Assembly: GCF_001632365.1 (NCBI RefSeq) | Contig: NW_024468565.1 | Span: 166,228 to 230,227 of the forward strand | Reading direction: 5' to 3' | From: Laetiporus sulphureus 93-53 | Lineage: Eukaryota > Basidiomycota > Agaricomycetes > Polyporales > Laetiporaceae | DNA length: 64,000 nt | Shown: positions 38,490-50,197 of the stretch, piece after piece | Layout: each line of letters begins with the position of its first letter | Position numbering within the stretch: the stretch's first letter is position 1 | Program-made: the position numbers and the translations under genes | Notes under the pieces: generated by a model | Databases searched by the model: none | What the model was told of the DNA's origin: nothing | The model's input: only the letters and a program-made list of their open reading frames with translations

Positions 38490-39838
38490 GCAAATGTCAC
38501 ACAGTACCAGTCCGGCCAGCAGAACGTTGTACGGTTCCCGAGAACAGCTCGAAAAAGACGCCATCCGGCACCTCTTTGAAGTCTACGTCAAGATCAATGC
38601 TGACGCGGAAAAGGATCCAAACGTCAAGGTTGAGGCAGCGGTGTTCTTCAGACCGATGGAGGACGGCAATGAGGCGGCGCTCGCGGACTGTAGGGTATGG
38701 CGCGAGCTGTCGATCCGCAAATACGCGGAGGAGTACGCACGACTGAATGTTCACTTTGACGTGTACACCGGCGAGAGCATGGTCGGGAAGGCGAGCCAGG
38801 ACTTGGCGCTGAAGGTGCTTGGGAGGAAAGGCTTGATTGATGATGAAGAAGGCGCGGAGTGGGTGAACCTGGAGAAGTACAAGCTCGGGAATGCGGTTCC
38901 GCGGAAAAAGGTGCATTCAGTCCATTCTCGATGGGATGGTGATGATGTCGATGTGTGATCCGCACAGATGGGACGTCGATCTACCTTATGCACGACATCA
39001 GCGGTGCGATCGAGCGGTACGAGAAATACAAATTCGACAAGATGATCTGCGTCATCTCGCAGCAGGTTTTGCACGTCGCACAGTTCTTCAAGGTGCTGGA
39101 TCTGAGATTTGATGGGTTTCGAGCGGGCGAACGACCTCCAGCTCGTCAACTATGGGCTCATGCTGGGCATGAGCACGCGGCGAGGGACGGTCGTCTTCCT
39201 CGACCAGAGTATCCATGAGGCAGGCGTGGTGATGCACGAGCAGATGAAAAAGAACGAGGAGAAGTAGAAGAATCTCAAGCACCCATTGAGGCAGTGGCGC
39301 AGGAGATTGGCATCACGGCCGTCAAGATCCCAAGACATGGCTGCGAAGCGGTAAGCGTCTCGGTCTCACAATCAAACTAAGCATGGCTCAATCCAATTCT
39401 AAATCCGCAGAATCAACAACTACACGTTCAACTGGGACCGCATGCTCTCCTTCGAGGGCGACATCGGTCCATAGCTTACAATACGCATACGTTTGCATCT
39501 CCATTTCCTGCAAAAATCCCGAGCTCCTCCTGCTGCCGCCCCCCGTGCAGATCGACACCGGCCTGCTCACGGAGCTCGCGACGCGGGAGATCATCTTCCT
39601 GCTCGGGTCGTACCCCGACGTGGTGAAGACCGCGCTGCGCACGCATGAGCCGAGCGGCGTGGTCACGTTCGCCTTCCGCCTCAGCCATGCGATTTCGAGC
39701 GCGTGGGAGACGGTCGTCGTGAAGGGCGAGACGGATGTCGCGAAGGCGCGGGGGCGCATGTGGATGTGCCTGTGCACGTGGGACGTGCTTGGTGCGGCGA
39801 TGCGCTTGTTGACTTTAAAGCCGTTGGAGCGGATGTAG
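38490..39838 (+). pseudogene. Arginyl-tRNA synthetase, C-terminal two thirds, frameshifted
   Basis: Charges tRNA-Arg in translation. Pieces in order: LFEVYVKINADAEKDPNVK, WRELSIRKYAEEYARLNVHF, DVYTGESMVGKASQD, intron, DGTSIYLMHDISGAIERYEK, HVAQFFKVL, VNYGLMLGMSTRRGTVVFLD, HEQMKKNEEK, intron, INNYTFNWDRMLSFEGDIGP, then the anticodon-binding domain to RLLTLKPLERM with the natural stop at 39838. Frameshifts near 39105, 39250, 39333 (an extra C in CCC) and 39473 break it. The N-terminal catalytic part with the HIGH motif is missing and replaced by the CAC-rich tract. A functional copy must exist elsewhere in the genome. Confidence 0.75.
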
Positions 39839-41145
39839 ACTACTTCTTGTTTCGCGTTGTCTAAAATGCTCATGGCATGGAGAACAAATATTTTGATCGA
39901 AGATGAAGCTTGGAGCCCGTCTAGATCTACCCGCAAACTAAGTACCGTTCCGCAGTATAGAAGACGCGTTCACAGTCAATCGCGACACGCTTGGATGCGC
40001 TTGTGGCAATCCACGTGCCATGAGTTCTCGTTCCGCCTGTACCCTCTCTCTTGCTCTCCATTATGTGTCACGATGTCGACGCAGATTTCTGGCGGACCTC
40101 TAGTCGGTCACCCAGTTGTGGCTGCTTTAATACACATTTACTGATAACGTTGCTCTCGTAGCCAGTGTGCCCGCCGTAGGTTGAATTACGACTCGCGGCG
40201 CCGGCAGCACAAGCGCGGTGCACGTGCGGAAACCGCTGCGCTGGCGCATGCACAAGCGCCAAGCACGGGGCAGATAGCACTAATTCTGAGCCTTCCCTCC
40301 CACTTTTGCCAAATTCTCTCCGGGCTGGACCCTCCGCATCGAGCCCAATCAAGTTTAACGTTGATGCCACACACGGCTGGTGGCAGTCCGATTGGTTCAG
40401 TGCGGGGCCAGTCTCTATGACACCCACGCCGCTTCCGAAGCCACGCGCAGGGAAGGAGCGTGCGAGCGCGAGTTCGATCCTGTGATGGAGAGTATGCAGG
40501 CGGTGGCGGAGATGAAGCCGCTGCAGAGGACGTGCCAGTGGAAGGCGACGGTGGCGGAGCAGCAGATTGCGAGCGTGCCGTCGGTGGCGACGTAAAGCTA
40601 GAATGCATCCTTATTTTAGAAATTATAGCACGACATGGAAAACCTGGAGGACACTCGGCGAGATATATGAAAGCCTGCCAGTGGAAGGTAACGTATGATT
40701 AACATATAATATGCAAAGTAACAGTGTTTTGCCGGACAGATCCAGTCTCATGCGTCTCACACGTATCACGGCAACTTACGCCGCAACCCTGACCACAACG
40801 GTCCGTCAACTCCTGCGGCCAACTCAACTCCTGCGGCTGAGACCCAGAACACTCAGCTGTTCCCCCGTTCCGCCTCACCCTCAGGGTCCATGACTGCCTT
40901 CCACTTCCCCCATATGTGCCGCGACTACTGAGTAATGGCATACGGCATATTCCATATTCTCGCGGCAACATCAGGATGGGAAATAAGTATCTTTCGCGAA
41001 GTGATCAACGTCCCGCTCAAATTAGGGCACGTATAGAGCGAGGAACTCTCGTTGCAATGTCCACGGGTGTAAAAAGTGGAGTGCAAGCGTAAATAAGCCG
41101 ATATATATCAAAGTGTAAGAGCCTGCCCATTATAGCATTCATGGC
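39839..41145. other. Region without assignable gene
   Basis: A plus-strand frame to 40595 ends in a Glu/Gln/Thr-rich stretch (VMESMQAVAEMKPLQRTCQW) that could be the tail of an unrecognised gene. Nothing else on either strand is convincing. The last 100 bases should hold the promoter of the gene that follows. Confidence 0.3.
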
Positions 41146-44100
41146 ATGTATCTGAGACAATGTCTTGTGGACGAGCGGTACTACCAAGCCAGAGCAGGTG
41201 GGAAAACGAGATCCCAGATAGGCTGCAGAATCAAAGCGACTGCAGGGAGATTGGTTCTATATCTGGTGTTGCGGCTCAAAGTGGCCCACTCAATAAGGCT
41301 TCTATCAGTCCATCAACTTGATCACCACCCTTGCAATCACACTAACTTTGAGCCGGAAAGCTATCGTTCCTGTGTAAGTTGGATGCAAGGAGAGCTTGCC
41401 TCAGACAGCTCACCATCTGGCACAGGCGACCTGGTGTCCCTTTCCCAAGAATCATTGCCCTGCTTCGACATGGACTCTCCAACTGACGCGTTCAACGACC
41501 AACTCGTCCGACTAGGTACAAACTGCCCGCCTCGCCAGGCTGTTCCGCTACATGCCCACAACACTTGCTACGTTCTCGTTGGATTTCATAGTCCATCTGC
41601 GAATCAACTCGCCCCCCCGCCGACCTTCGAGGATCGCCGACCCGTTGATGGATGCCCTTGGCCTTTGGACTGGGCAAGAGATGCGGAGCATTTTGACGAA
41701 GTCCGCCCATGGCGGGCTTATATCCCCATCGCACTAGACCATGCTCACCCTGATCACTGGCTCTTTGGCCTCGCAGCCCATTCAGACGACATCGAAGAGG
41801 TAGCCCTTCCAGAAGGTGAAGCTTCACGATGGGTCATATCGAGCAGTGCGAAGGAGATTGCTCGGGAGACCCTTATCTCCACGCTGGACTTGTCTCTGCT
41901 ACTCTCCACGCGTGCTGATTATCCCTTGGGCCTGAAACATCCTCATCCTTCCATGTTGTGTCTGTCAGCACTGTATGAGCATCATCATTCACAAGACACG
42001 GCCAGAGCAGTGCTATGGAAGTTCCGTCGCGTTCTCTTGGACTTCATCGGTTTCGCATCCTACCTGCTTCATCAGCACGATCATGTCAGACGCCCTCTAC
42101 CGTGGACCGCTGCTGCACAGACGCTTGTCTGTCAGACAATACTAGAAAGACCCAAGCGTGGAGTTACCGTATACCCCTTGTATTTCCATAGCCGGCACGC
42201 ACCTCTGTGGATCGACTGGCACCGACACAACGTCCCTATTGCACTCTTGTGGGCTCACGAATACTCCCTCATTCCCATGTTCGACATTCTCAATCCTGAG
42301 AATCCTCGCCAGCTGTTCAAGTTTGATCCTACGACCTTCTATCCCTCCCGTATACACGTGCTTGCTGAACACCATGGGTGCCAAAGCGGGAACGAGGTGC
42401 CGAGAGCAGAGGACTGGGGAAGGTTAGAACATTGTTATGATTTTGAGGATTATAGCAGTTGGATCAAGCAGGTCAACCTTCGCGTCTATTTCCGTGACCG
42501 TCCTCGGATCAGTGGAGGATCAAGCACCCCGTCTATCTCTTGGGATGGTATCCTGGGTCTCCCTGTATTCTTTGGCAACATACGTCCCCTCATTGATTAC
42601 AAAAAGCGAACATCTTCGGATGCTGCAACTGTTCGTCTGGTTTCTCCTTCTCGTCCTTCAGAGTTGCCAGGTGACGAACCACCGGAGAGTACAAACTCTT
42701 CAATAAATGAGCCTACATCGGATGCCCCAATGTTCCCGCAATCCCTATTCCCTCGGCGAGTTCGTAGTCTCGTGGGTCGGATTCGTACGCCGATGGTCTC
42801 TATCGTGAAACTCATCCAAGGGGCCTCTATTCGTGCAAAAAATGATGGGAATGGGAGTGGTTCCATTGCCTTGGGTACCCATGCACGCGAAAATCGCTCT
42901 CGTCTACGGGTTGCTCCACACTTTTTGCTGTCTTGTCTACATGCACTATGCCGCACCAAGTCCCCTTCGTCACTGCAGGCGTCTTCTCCAAACATGGCTG
43001 GGAATTTAATCAGTTCTAGTCCGTTACCTTTGAGTCATACGAACAGTGAGTAGGCGAAATTGTCTAGCCCAGAGACTCTCTAATAATGTTTCGCAAGACA
43101 CATCACCGGCGGCCTCGAATGACGATATCGACCTGCCGCTACCGATGATGCCAAACAACATCGCTGTGGCGTCTGCCACTGAGCCAGTGGCTGTGGCCCA
43201 CGAGGCGCTGATTCTGAGACGCTTGCCCGATAGCGAACCATGTCTCCCGGATTATATGGCAGGTGAGTCATCAGTGCTGTCTAGCACAGAATCCTCCCAA
43301 TGCTTCTTTCCTAGACTCGTTGTCGACATCATCAAACAATATTCCTTCACCGTCGAATACCACGGCTGCCACTGAAATTCCAGCAACTTTTGCATCCGTC
43401 ACAGCTGCACTGTCTCCGGACATTGACATTCGCTCGTTACGCCAGGTATGCTCAGCCGTCGAGCCCGTCGTCAGCAAGCTGCTGGGGTTCCTCTGCAATC
43501 TGCATCCCCCGGATTACTACCCGCCTGCCATGGATTTGCCGTCCAACGGGCTCCATCTGGTGGTCGATTCTGGATATGCAAGTGCTTCGCGCATATCACT
43601 ACCAGCTCGCTCAGAGCTTCGCGTGGCGCTATTTCTCCTCGTCCACCCAGATGTTAAAGGTCCCGATATACTGAGGTTTTGTCTTTCGCATGGCCTGGCC
43701 TTCAAATGGTTTTTTAGAGAGGCTTATGGCATACAGCGTGCACTTGCCTTCAGCACTGCTCGCCCCTTGAGGGGAGGCCAGCCCCCTATTTGGGCACGCA
43801 TAGAGCGGGAGATTCTTCCCGACCTCCCGATATCGGATGATCGTCGCTCGGCTCTGTTTGCTTATCGTCACTCCATTGCCGTCCTTCTGGGGCGATCTCA
43901 TGTTCAACGTCTTCTCTCCTATGGCGGCTTGACATGGCGCCTAGTCTTGCATTTCGCTGGGCCGGAAGTGCTTGAGCATGTGGGTGAAGGCCCGTCTGCC
44001 ACCTGGATGTATTATCGACGTCAAGGTTCACCACCTACTGGTAATGGCTATGTGTTGGAAAACTTCTCCGACCCTGCTGATGATGAGGAACTCGCACTTC

Positions 44101-44468
44101 TAATTGGTGCATTCACGTCCGGAGCGTCCTATTGGCCCCCAATCTCGGTATTTATGGATTCCTTCCATTGGACGGGAGAGTGGACAGCTGAAAATGTAGA
44201 CTGGTTTGAGCGACGATGGGCTGCTATCGAAAATCTCACCTCCGGGCCCATATCAATTCGCCAATGGCGCCGAAACTTTGCACGCGCCTCTTCACCACTT
44301 CATAATTCGAATATGGACAACCTACGTTCCGACTCCGCAGCACGCTCTTTCCTGAGGTCGGTGCGATTAGATGCCGGTTACCCATTGGTATCTACGATCC
44401 ACCCTCAGAGCACGCTTGATACTCGATATGTATCTGTTCAAGTTGTGCATAGGCCGGGCGCTCTCTGA
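41146..44468 (+). CDS. Long Agaricomycete family protein, function unknown, intact
   Basis: Three exons: to 43045, 43098-43262 and 43315-44468, with 52-base introns in matching phase, giving about 1,070 residues from the ATG at 41146. That start is uncertain; ATGs at 41386 and 41470 (MDSPTDAFNDQLVRLG) fit the onset of the conserved part better. Motifs such as WKFRRVLLDFIGFASYLL, ERPKRGVTVYPLYFHS and HRHNVPIALLWAHEYS match a large mushroom-fungus family known only from genome surveys. The C-terminal exon has LSYGGLTWRLVLHFAGPEVL. No enzyme motif, signal peptide or membrane segment is evident. A Ser-rich disordered linker lies at about 42640-43320. Unlike its neighbours it has no frameshift, which suggests it is or was recently active. 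Confidence 0.65.
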
Positions 44469-47010
44469 TACCCTGCTTGCTTAGTACATTGGTTAGTGTC
44501 GTGGCACCAGCGTTGCGATTTGTGAGTGTACGATAGTTGGGTAGTTCTTGTATAGTGTGCATGTCTCGTACGGGAAGACAGATCGCTCCGTCTCCTTTAT
44601 GGGAGCTTTAACGGTTAATACGTTGTTGTAGCTGAATCGATTCTCTCAAAGGTGTGGTAATCGTGCCCAGCTTCATGATTTGGGATGATGTTTCTCCAGT
44701 CAAGCAAACCGTGGGCTTAACCGTATAGGAGAGCGCGGTATATTGTAGTACAGTACGATGCAATAACTGCGCGTCGCCGTAACGAACCAGTGCTGTTCAG
44801 CCTCAACAGCTTAACAGAGTCAGAATGTCCATCCAATGGATCACAGGAAAGTCAGGAGGTTAATCCATGGTACGCGCGTACCGCCTCCACATGCCAAAAT
44901 GTAGCACCGATGGTGATGCATTGATGGCTTGTATCTCTGCTCAACGCGTGAAGTACTGGTAAGCTAGTGAGGATCTCTGCAATCACTTTAAATTATCCCT
45001 CTGTGTTTCTGTATTGTGCTGTCCCAGACTCCGAGTGAATTATAAACCAAGGCGCTTCGAGACGGTATGTTAGCCTGTCACCCTGAACCAGATCCCAACC
45101 GTAAGCTAAGCAAACCCAGTGATTTAAGAAGGTCAAGGTTCCCTCCTTATTCTACCGCTACCACAGCCGCACTTGGACTATGAAAGGTGCTGGGTAACTT
45201 GCCGCCGCACTTCCACCATCCCCTCCCGTGGCAAGTCGTTCCAAAACCACAGGGAAGGTATAAGTGGAATGATTTGGGATGGCAAAGCGGACCAAGCAGA
45301 TGTGACTCTCTGGCTGCCAGAACGTCGCTTGTAAATTACACGTGTAGTGAATCTGAATGGATTACTTCACGTAGATAGAGGAAATATATCCAAGTCAGTC
45401 TTAATCTCCATCGTGAGGAGCAGAGCATGAGCTCACAACCGCTGGGCGCAAGTCACGGAACAACATCGTCCGCGCCGGTCTGATGCTTACATGGTGCGAA
45501 TCCGTACAACCGTCGTAGTCACGGCCGGAAGGTCAAACCTTTTTGTACAGTCTGAACGCTAGTCCGTATCTACACAGCTATCTTCAGTCGGATTAGCCAT
45601 GCATGCAAGAAATGCCCGGCAACGTACTTAACACGGTGGCATTCGATTCGGGCAGACGGCAACCGGTAGCAATCTGTCTGCTCGTCCATCATCCGCGGGC
45701 ACGAACGCGTGCGCGTGCCGCTCATGATCCCACGCAGGTACGTCGTGAAGGCCAAGGTTACGGTCGCCCGCCCTGATGCCGATAATAAACGTCGAGGCCG
45801 CACGTTTCGAGAGTGTGGCGATGTCTGAGCGCGCGGCACTGGTAATTTAAGCACGTTGGTCGCCAAACATCAATATAAATACATATACATATATGATGTC
45901 ATCGTAAAAACGACGGTGGCAATGTCAAGCCCGATGAGTCATTCACTGTACCTTAATGCATCAAATCATCATGGTATCCCTTCCTCGGTACCTGTCTGGC
46001 CTTTTTATGTCCACCCATAAAGTTAGGGGAGGTATAGGACATACGGCATTCGAATGCCAATTCAGCCGCCCTCAAGCCGCCCGTTTGACCAATACAAATG
46101 CATATCGTTGACGGCTACCGAGAGCGAGCAACTGCTTACCGTATGTGAGAACGTCATCCCGCCGACCGTGTTTCGATCTTGGTACCGAAACTGTAACGTT
46201 GTCTACGCATCGCTCGCCAGATCTTGAAGAATCGTGTCATCGACACACATGGGGCATATAGAGACGACCACCGGGGCCGCTGCCTTCGTGTGTCTGCTCC
46301 AGGAGAATCGCGATGGCAACCGGAAAGCGCCATTCACTAATGAATGCCGGCGTATAGTGACATTGCGGCGTAAATCTGGCGCGGGGCTGAACAACGCCCT
46401 TTGCGACCTCTGTTATGCACGTCACATTAAACATTAGATCAATGAGTGATATCACTGCTGCATGAAACTCACGTAACAAAAGAACTCAGCGCAGAAGATG
46501 ACCTAGGGAGCCTGGAGAGGGTGAAAGTGGCAGACATGAGAAAGACAATCATCGTGCTGTCACAAAGTCAAACAAGAGAGGTAATGGATGCACCTTTCAA
46601 GTTGGCCTCTGACAGATCAGCGCAATCTGGCCTGAGAGGATATCAAGCTCTCCGCGCTGTCGACATACGCACAACTCGGGCTTGAGCTTTGATCTGACCG
46701 ATTCTGACGTTAACGACCCTTATTCGAGCGGGTGTCTGCAAATCAGGTCTTCAGAGCTGTGCGACAACAGATGGCTGGTCGATAGGGTCCGCAGAAGAAC
46801 ACAGAAAATCAGAAAAAAAATAAAATGCTGATTTGTTCACCGCTTGTTCACAATTTCGCATATGATGTAGCGACAATACGTCTTGGCGCATGCAGCCGTT
46901 TGTAAGATCAGCGTGAACCACTGAAGACGACACCATTCGAACTTTTGCAAAGTCTGACATTCACCCCACATGGTCGATGTTTGTTTTCACCTACAATTTC
47001 AAAGCACATC
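44469..47010. other. Intergenic region, no gene seen
   Basis: About 2.5 kb without a convincing reading frame, tRNA or recognisable repeat. CpG becomes rarer toward the right end, where the transposon nest starts. Confidence 0.45.
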
Positions 47011-47015
47011 TATTG

Positions 47016-47430
47016 TGATGAAAGAGCTACATGCTAGTGCAGCATGCGCAGGGACACACAGCAAGGTGAGGACTTAGTGGGCAAGGCTACAAGACACCCA
47101 GTTAAGGGGTCGAGTCTCTCAGTGGAGAAGTTCCTTTAGATTGTGGTGTAGCTACCTGGTATATATACATGTGGGTAAAGACCCCATATACCGGGTCTAG
47201 GACCTCTGGTATCTACAGCCACTGTCTACTTACATAGATGAGTAATACTACAGTATCTAACTGGCCAATGGCATATTTACTCAGTGTCGTACGATACTCT
47301 ATGAATATCGTGATTGGTCAATGTCCCATCGTACCATCTCTATGAATAATACTATTGGACAGTGTCCTTCCATACCCTCCTTCTTACTGTGATCTTTGTA
47401 GATTACTCAGAATACATTATTCCTTCAACA
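47016..47430. repeat. Left LTR of the non-coding retroelement
   Basis: 415 bases, TG...CA ends, nearly identical to the right copy at 49736-50150. The differences seen are C/T near 47048, G/A near 47072, C/T near 47310 and 47324, and A/G near 47409. Confidence 0.9.
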
Positions 47431-47590
47431 CCCTCTCTTGATCGAGATAATCACAGTATGTATCACATCATTGTGTGTACCATAGTTTCTATGAACTATT
47501 GACGAGTTTCATGAACAGGTCATTACTGTGGGGTTGCTGATATGAAGAAATGAGGAAGCAAGCGTACGAGCCTCCAGGGGTTGGAATATT

Positions 47591-48366
47591 TAGAAACAAG
47601 TGTTTTGTTTCAAGGACAGTGTTTGCCCTGTGTTCACAATATACCTTAAATGAATATGAGCATTGGCCACTCGGAATGATCATCGGCATGGTCATCAACA
47701 TTCATTATAAGATACTATGATAAGGTATAAACCAGGCATAATAAAGTGAACTGGCTAATCATCACAGTAATTGCCATGTGATGCAGTTTTAAAGACTTAC
47801 TTCAGGTCAAATGTGCTTACAGTTTAATGACATGCACTAGGTCGTTAGGGGCGCTTAAAGCTGCCAAAATTGAACATTTTAACGACATGCCAAGGTCGTC
47901 GTGCTTGCAGTTTAATTGTCGAATTAAAAGATAAGGGTTGTGGATGAAAAACATAGTTTATGATTGCGGATGCAATCTCCTTATCCTCGGTCTTCGGTCA
48001 TGACCTCGTGCTTCTGTGTTCTAGCTGCTGAGTCAGAAATCAAGTCATGATATTGTTTGCCCCCACTGAGATTCGAACCTGCACTCGTTGGGGGGCGAGC
48101 GGGCCCTGAGTGATAGTGTCAGGTGATCTCGGGGAACTTGAACATCATGGCTTAACCCCTAAGCCACTTGAATGGATGAGATACCAAGTTCGAATCTCGA
48201 CCAGTATATGATTTTTTAATCATGCAAAGTCACGTGCCATAGGGCGCTCAAAGCTGCCCAGGTTCAAATGCTTTAGAAACAAGAGTTTTGTTTCAAGGAC
48301 AGTGCTTGCCCTTACTTCACTAAAGTATTTAGAAACAGGAATCTGTTTCAGGGACAGTATCTGCCC
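47591..48366 (+). repeat. Three copies of a hairpin-forming motif inside the LTR element
   Basis: Copies at 47591-47629, 48274-48312 and about 48330-48366 share TAGAAACA...TGTTTCA followed by GGACAGT and TGCCCT. Each can form a 7-base-pair stem with a 4-5 base loop. In the third copy the pair next to the loop is G-C rather than A-T, a paired change that keeps the stem. Confidence 0.65.
48062..48199. repeat. tRNA-like element with inverted B-box sequences
   Basis: GAGATTCGAACCT at about 48068-48080 is the complement of a pol III B box, and AAGTTCGAATCTC at about 48186-48198 is the same box on the plus strand. Between them the palindrome GGCTTAACCCCTAAGCC (48149-48165) gives an A-box-like TGGCTTAGGGGTTAAGC on the minus strand. 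T-arm and acceptor stems do not pair well, so this is not a functional tRNA gene. A tRNA-derived SINE or fold-back element is more likely. Confidence 0.5.
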
Positions 48367-49735
48367 TATTTGTCACAGTATATTTCACAGTATACTACGC
48401 AAATGGATATTCGATCGAGTGAAGATTTGGTATGCAAGATTTGATCGAATATTCTGGCTAGTCAAGTGTCGTGCACTTCTTCAGATTTGATAGCTCCACA
48501 ATCTGGGCTGGCTGTATTTGGTATCTAATCATTGTAAGGAAAAACAGTGGTTCTTCTGTGATGTAAGAACTAGTATGGATGCAATCTCGTTGGCTATCAC
48601 TATGCTCGGTTAGATTGTTTTCTGCGTGCCTTAGCAGTATCCTATACTAATTTTCTGATTTAGAAATATCATCATTTATATGAAGCGACGAGCTTGCTGC
48701 GACAGTGGAGTTCGTCAACAACAGTCTACTTCATCATAAACTAGATATGGGTGACTGCCATTAATGTGTGATGCAGTTTAATTGTCATGCTTCAGGACTA
48801 AATGTCGCATCAATCAATGTTATAAGCTTTTAAAGGGGCGAAGCGGCCTGTCAAGGTGCTACCCGAGCCTTGAAAGATACTTGCATTACCATGGATATCT
48901 GATGACTAGGCAGATACTTGCATGAAAAGACCAGTGTGTTCACTTGTCTACATGGTAAGCTTGATGTGCTTAATAGCACACCCCCTAATCTATGATTGGG
49001 TTGGGGCTTGTGAGGAGCACCTCCTAATCTATGATTGGGTGTTTCCTTTCCCTATAAATGTATATCTATATTTTCTCCATATCACCCCCACATTTTACAA
49101 GTCGGGTCCATCGTCAGGAGACTGTGTGGAATGTACAGCACAATGGCCATGTTGTCAAGCAACAGGAGGGTGGGAGGGTGGGCAAAGAAAAAATGATAGT
49201 TTAATGACTTTCCGGTCATTGAGAGCATACATTTCTATGTAGATCAATGTCTCATGAATGTACAATGGTTTCCCTTCCAAATTTTGTCCAAAGGTGTCAA
49301 CACAAAGGTGCATATGGGATGAACAATCCAGTTTCAAGTGTCAAGCACCCGCGTGGACCATTCTATGCAACCATAAACTCATGAATAATTTTTCAAGAAT
49401 TTATACAAGAATAATATATGTATATAAAATCAACATGTATGGGATAGTGTCGACGTCAGTCTGTGACTGGAGGATCAAATGGAGGGAAAAATAAATGTAA
49501 GTTGCTTTCCCTTAAAAGGTACTAATCAACAAACATGTGTATTTATATAGCGTCCATACAGGCGCAAAAATGCCCAATTTATTTTTGGATTTTCCCAATA
49601 AGGTACTTATCACAAATAATAAATGTTATGGTTTCCCAATAAGAGAATACCAAAATGGGTAACTGGTCAGGTGACCTAGTTGGGCGCTAAAGAGCGCAGT
49701 TGCAGGGTGTCAAGGTTGAAGCGGGGCTCATAATC

Positions 49736-50150
49736 TGATGAAAGAGCTACATGCTAGTGCAGCATGTGCAGGGACACACAGCAAGGTGAGAACTTAGTGG
49801 GCAAGGCTACAAGACACCCAGTTAAGGGGTCGAGTCTCTCAGTGGAGAAGTTCCTTTAGATTGTGGTGTAGCTACCTGGTATATATACATGTGGGTAAAG
49901 ACCCCATATACCGGGTCTAGGACCTCTGGTATCTACAGCCACTGTCTACTTACATAGATGAGTAATACTACAGTATCTAACTGGCCAATGGCATATTTAC
50001 TCAGTGTCGTACGATACTCTATGAATATTGTGATTGGTCAATGTCCTATCGTACCATCTCTATGAATAATACTATTGGACAGTGTCCTTCCATACCCTCC
50101 TTCTTACTGTGATCTTTGTAGATTACTCGGAATACATTATTCCTTCAACA
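49736..50150. repeat. Right LTR of the non-coding retroelement
   Basis: 415 bases, partner of 47016-47430. It is followed directly by TATTG, the target duplication, and then 42 bases later by the ATG of the plus-strand relic gene, so the insertion landed in that gene's presumed promoter. Confidence 0.9.
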
Positions 50151-50197
50151 TATTGGTCCAACTTGATGCATCAATTTTCGTTCCCTCTACTGCTGCC

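Larger units (their letters stand above)
47016..50150. mobile_element. Non-coding LTR retroelement (TRIM-like), complete with target duplication
   Basis: Two direct repeats of 415 bases, 47016-47430 and 49736-50150, begin TGATGAAAG and end CCTTCAACA, the TG...CA ends of LTRs. The bases TATTG flank the element on both sides (47011-47015 and 50151-50155), a 5-base target duplication. I count five differences between the LTRs, all transitions, so insertion was fairly recent. The 2.3 kb between them holds no gag or pol frame on either strand, so the element must have moved with proteins made elsewhere. A primer-binding site could not be recognised. A TATA-like run lies at about 47160 inside the LTR. 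Confidence 0.9.

Noticed and set aside
48062..48199. A functional tRNA gene
   Set aside because: A and B boxes exist, but T-arm and acceptor stem do not pair and box spacing on the minus strand is too long without a clear intron.
44469..50150. Left-hand LTR matching the gypsy LTR at 63806
   Set aside because: I looked for TGTCACAAACC and the CACGTG cluster and did not find them; only the unrelated 415-base LTR pair is present.
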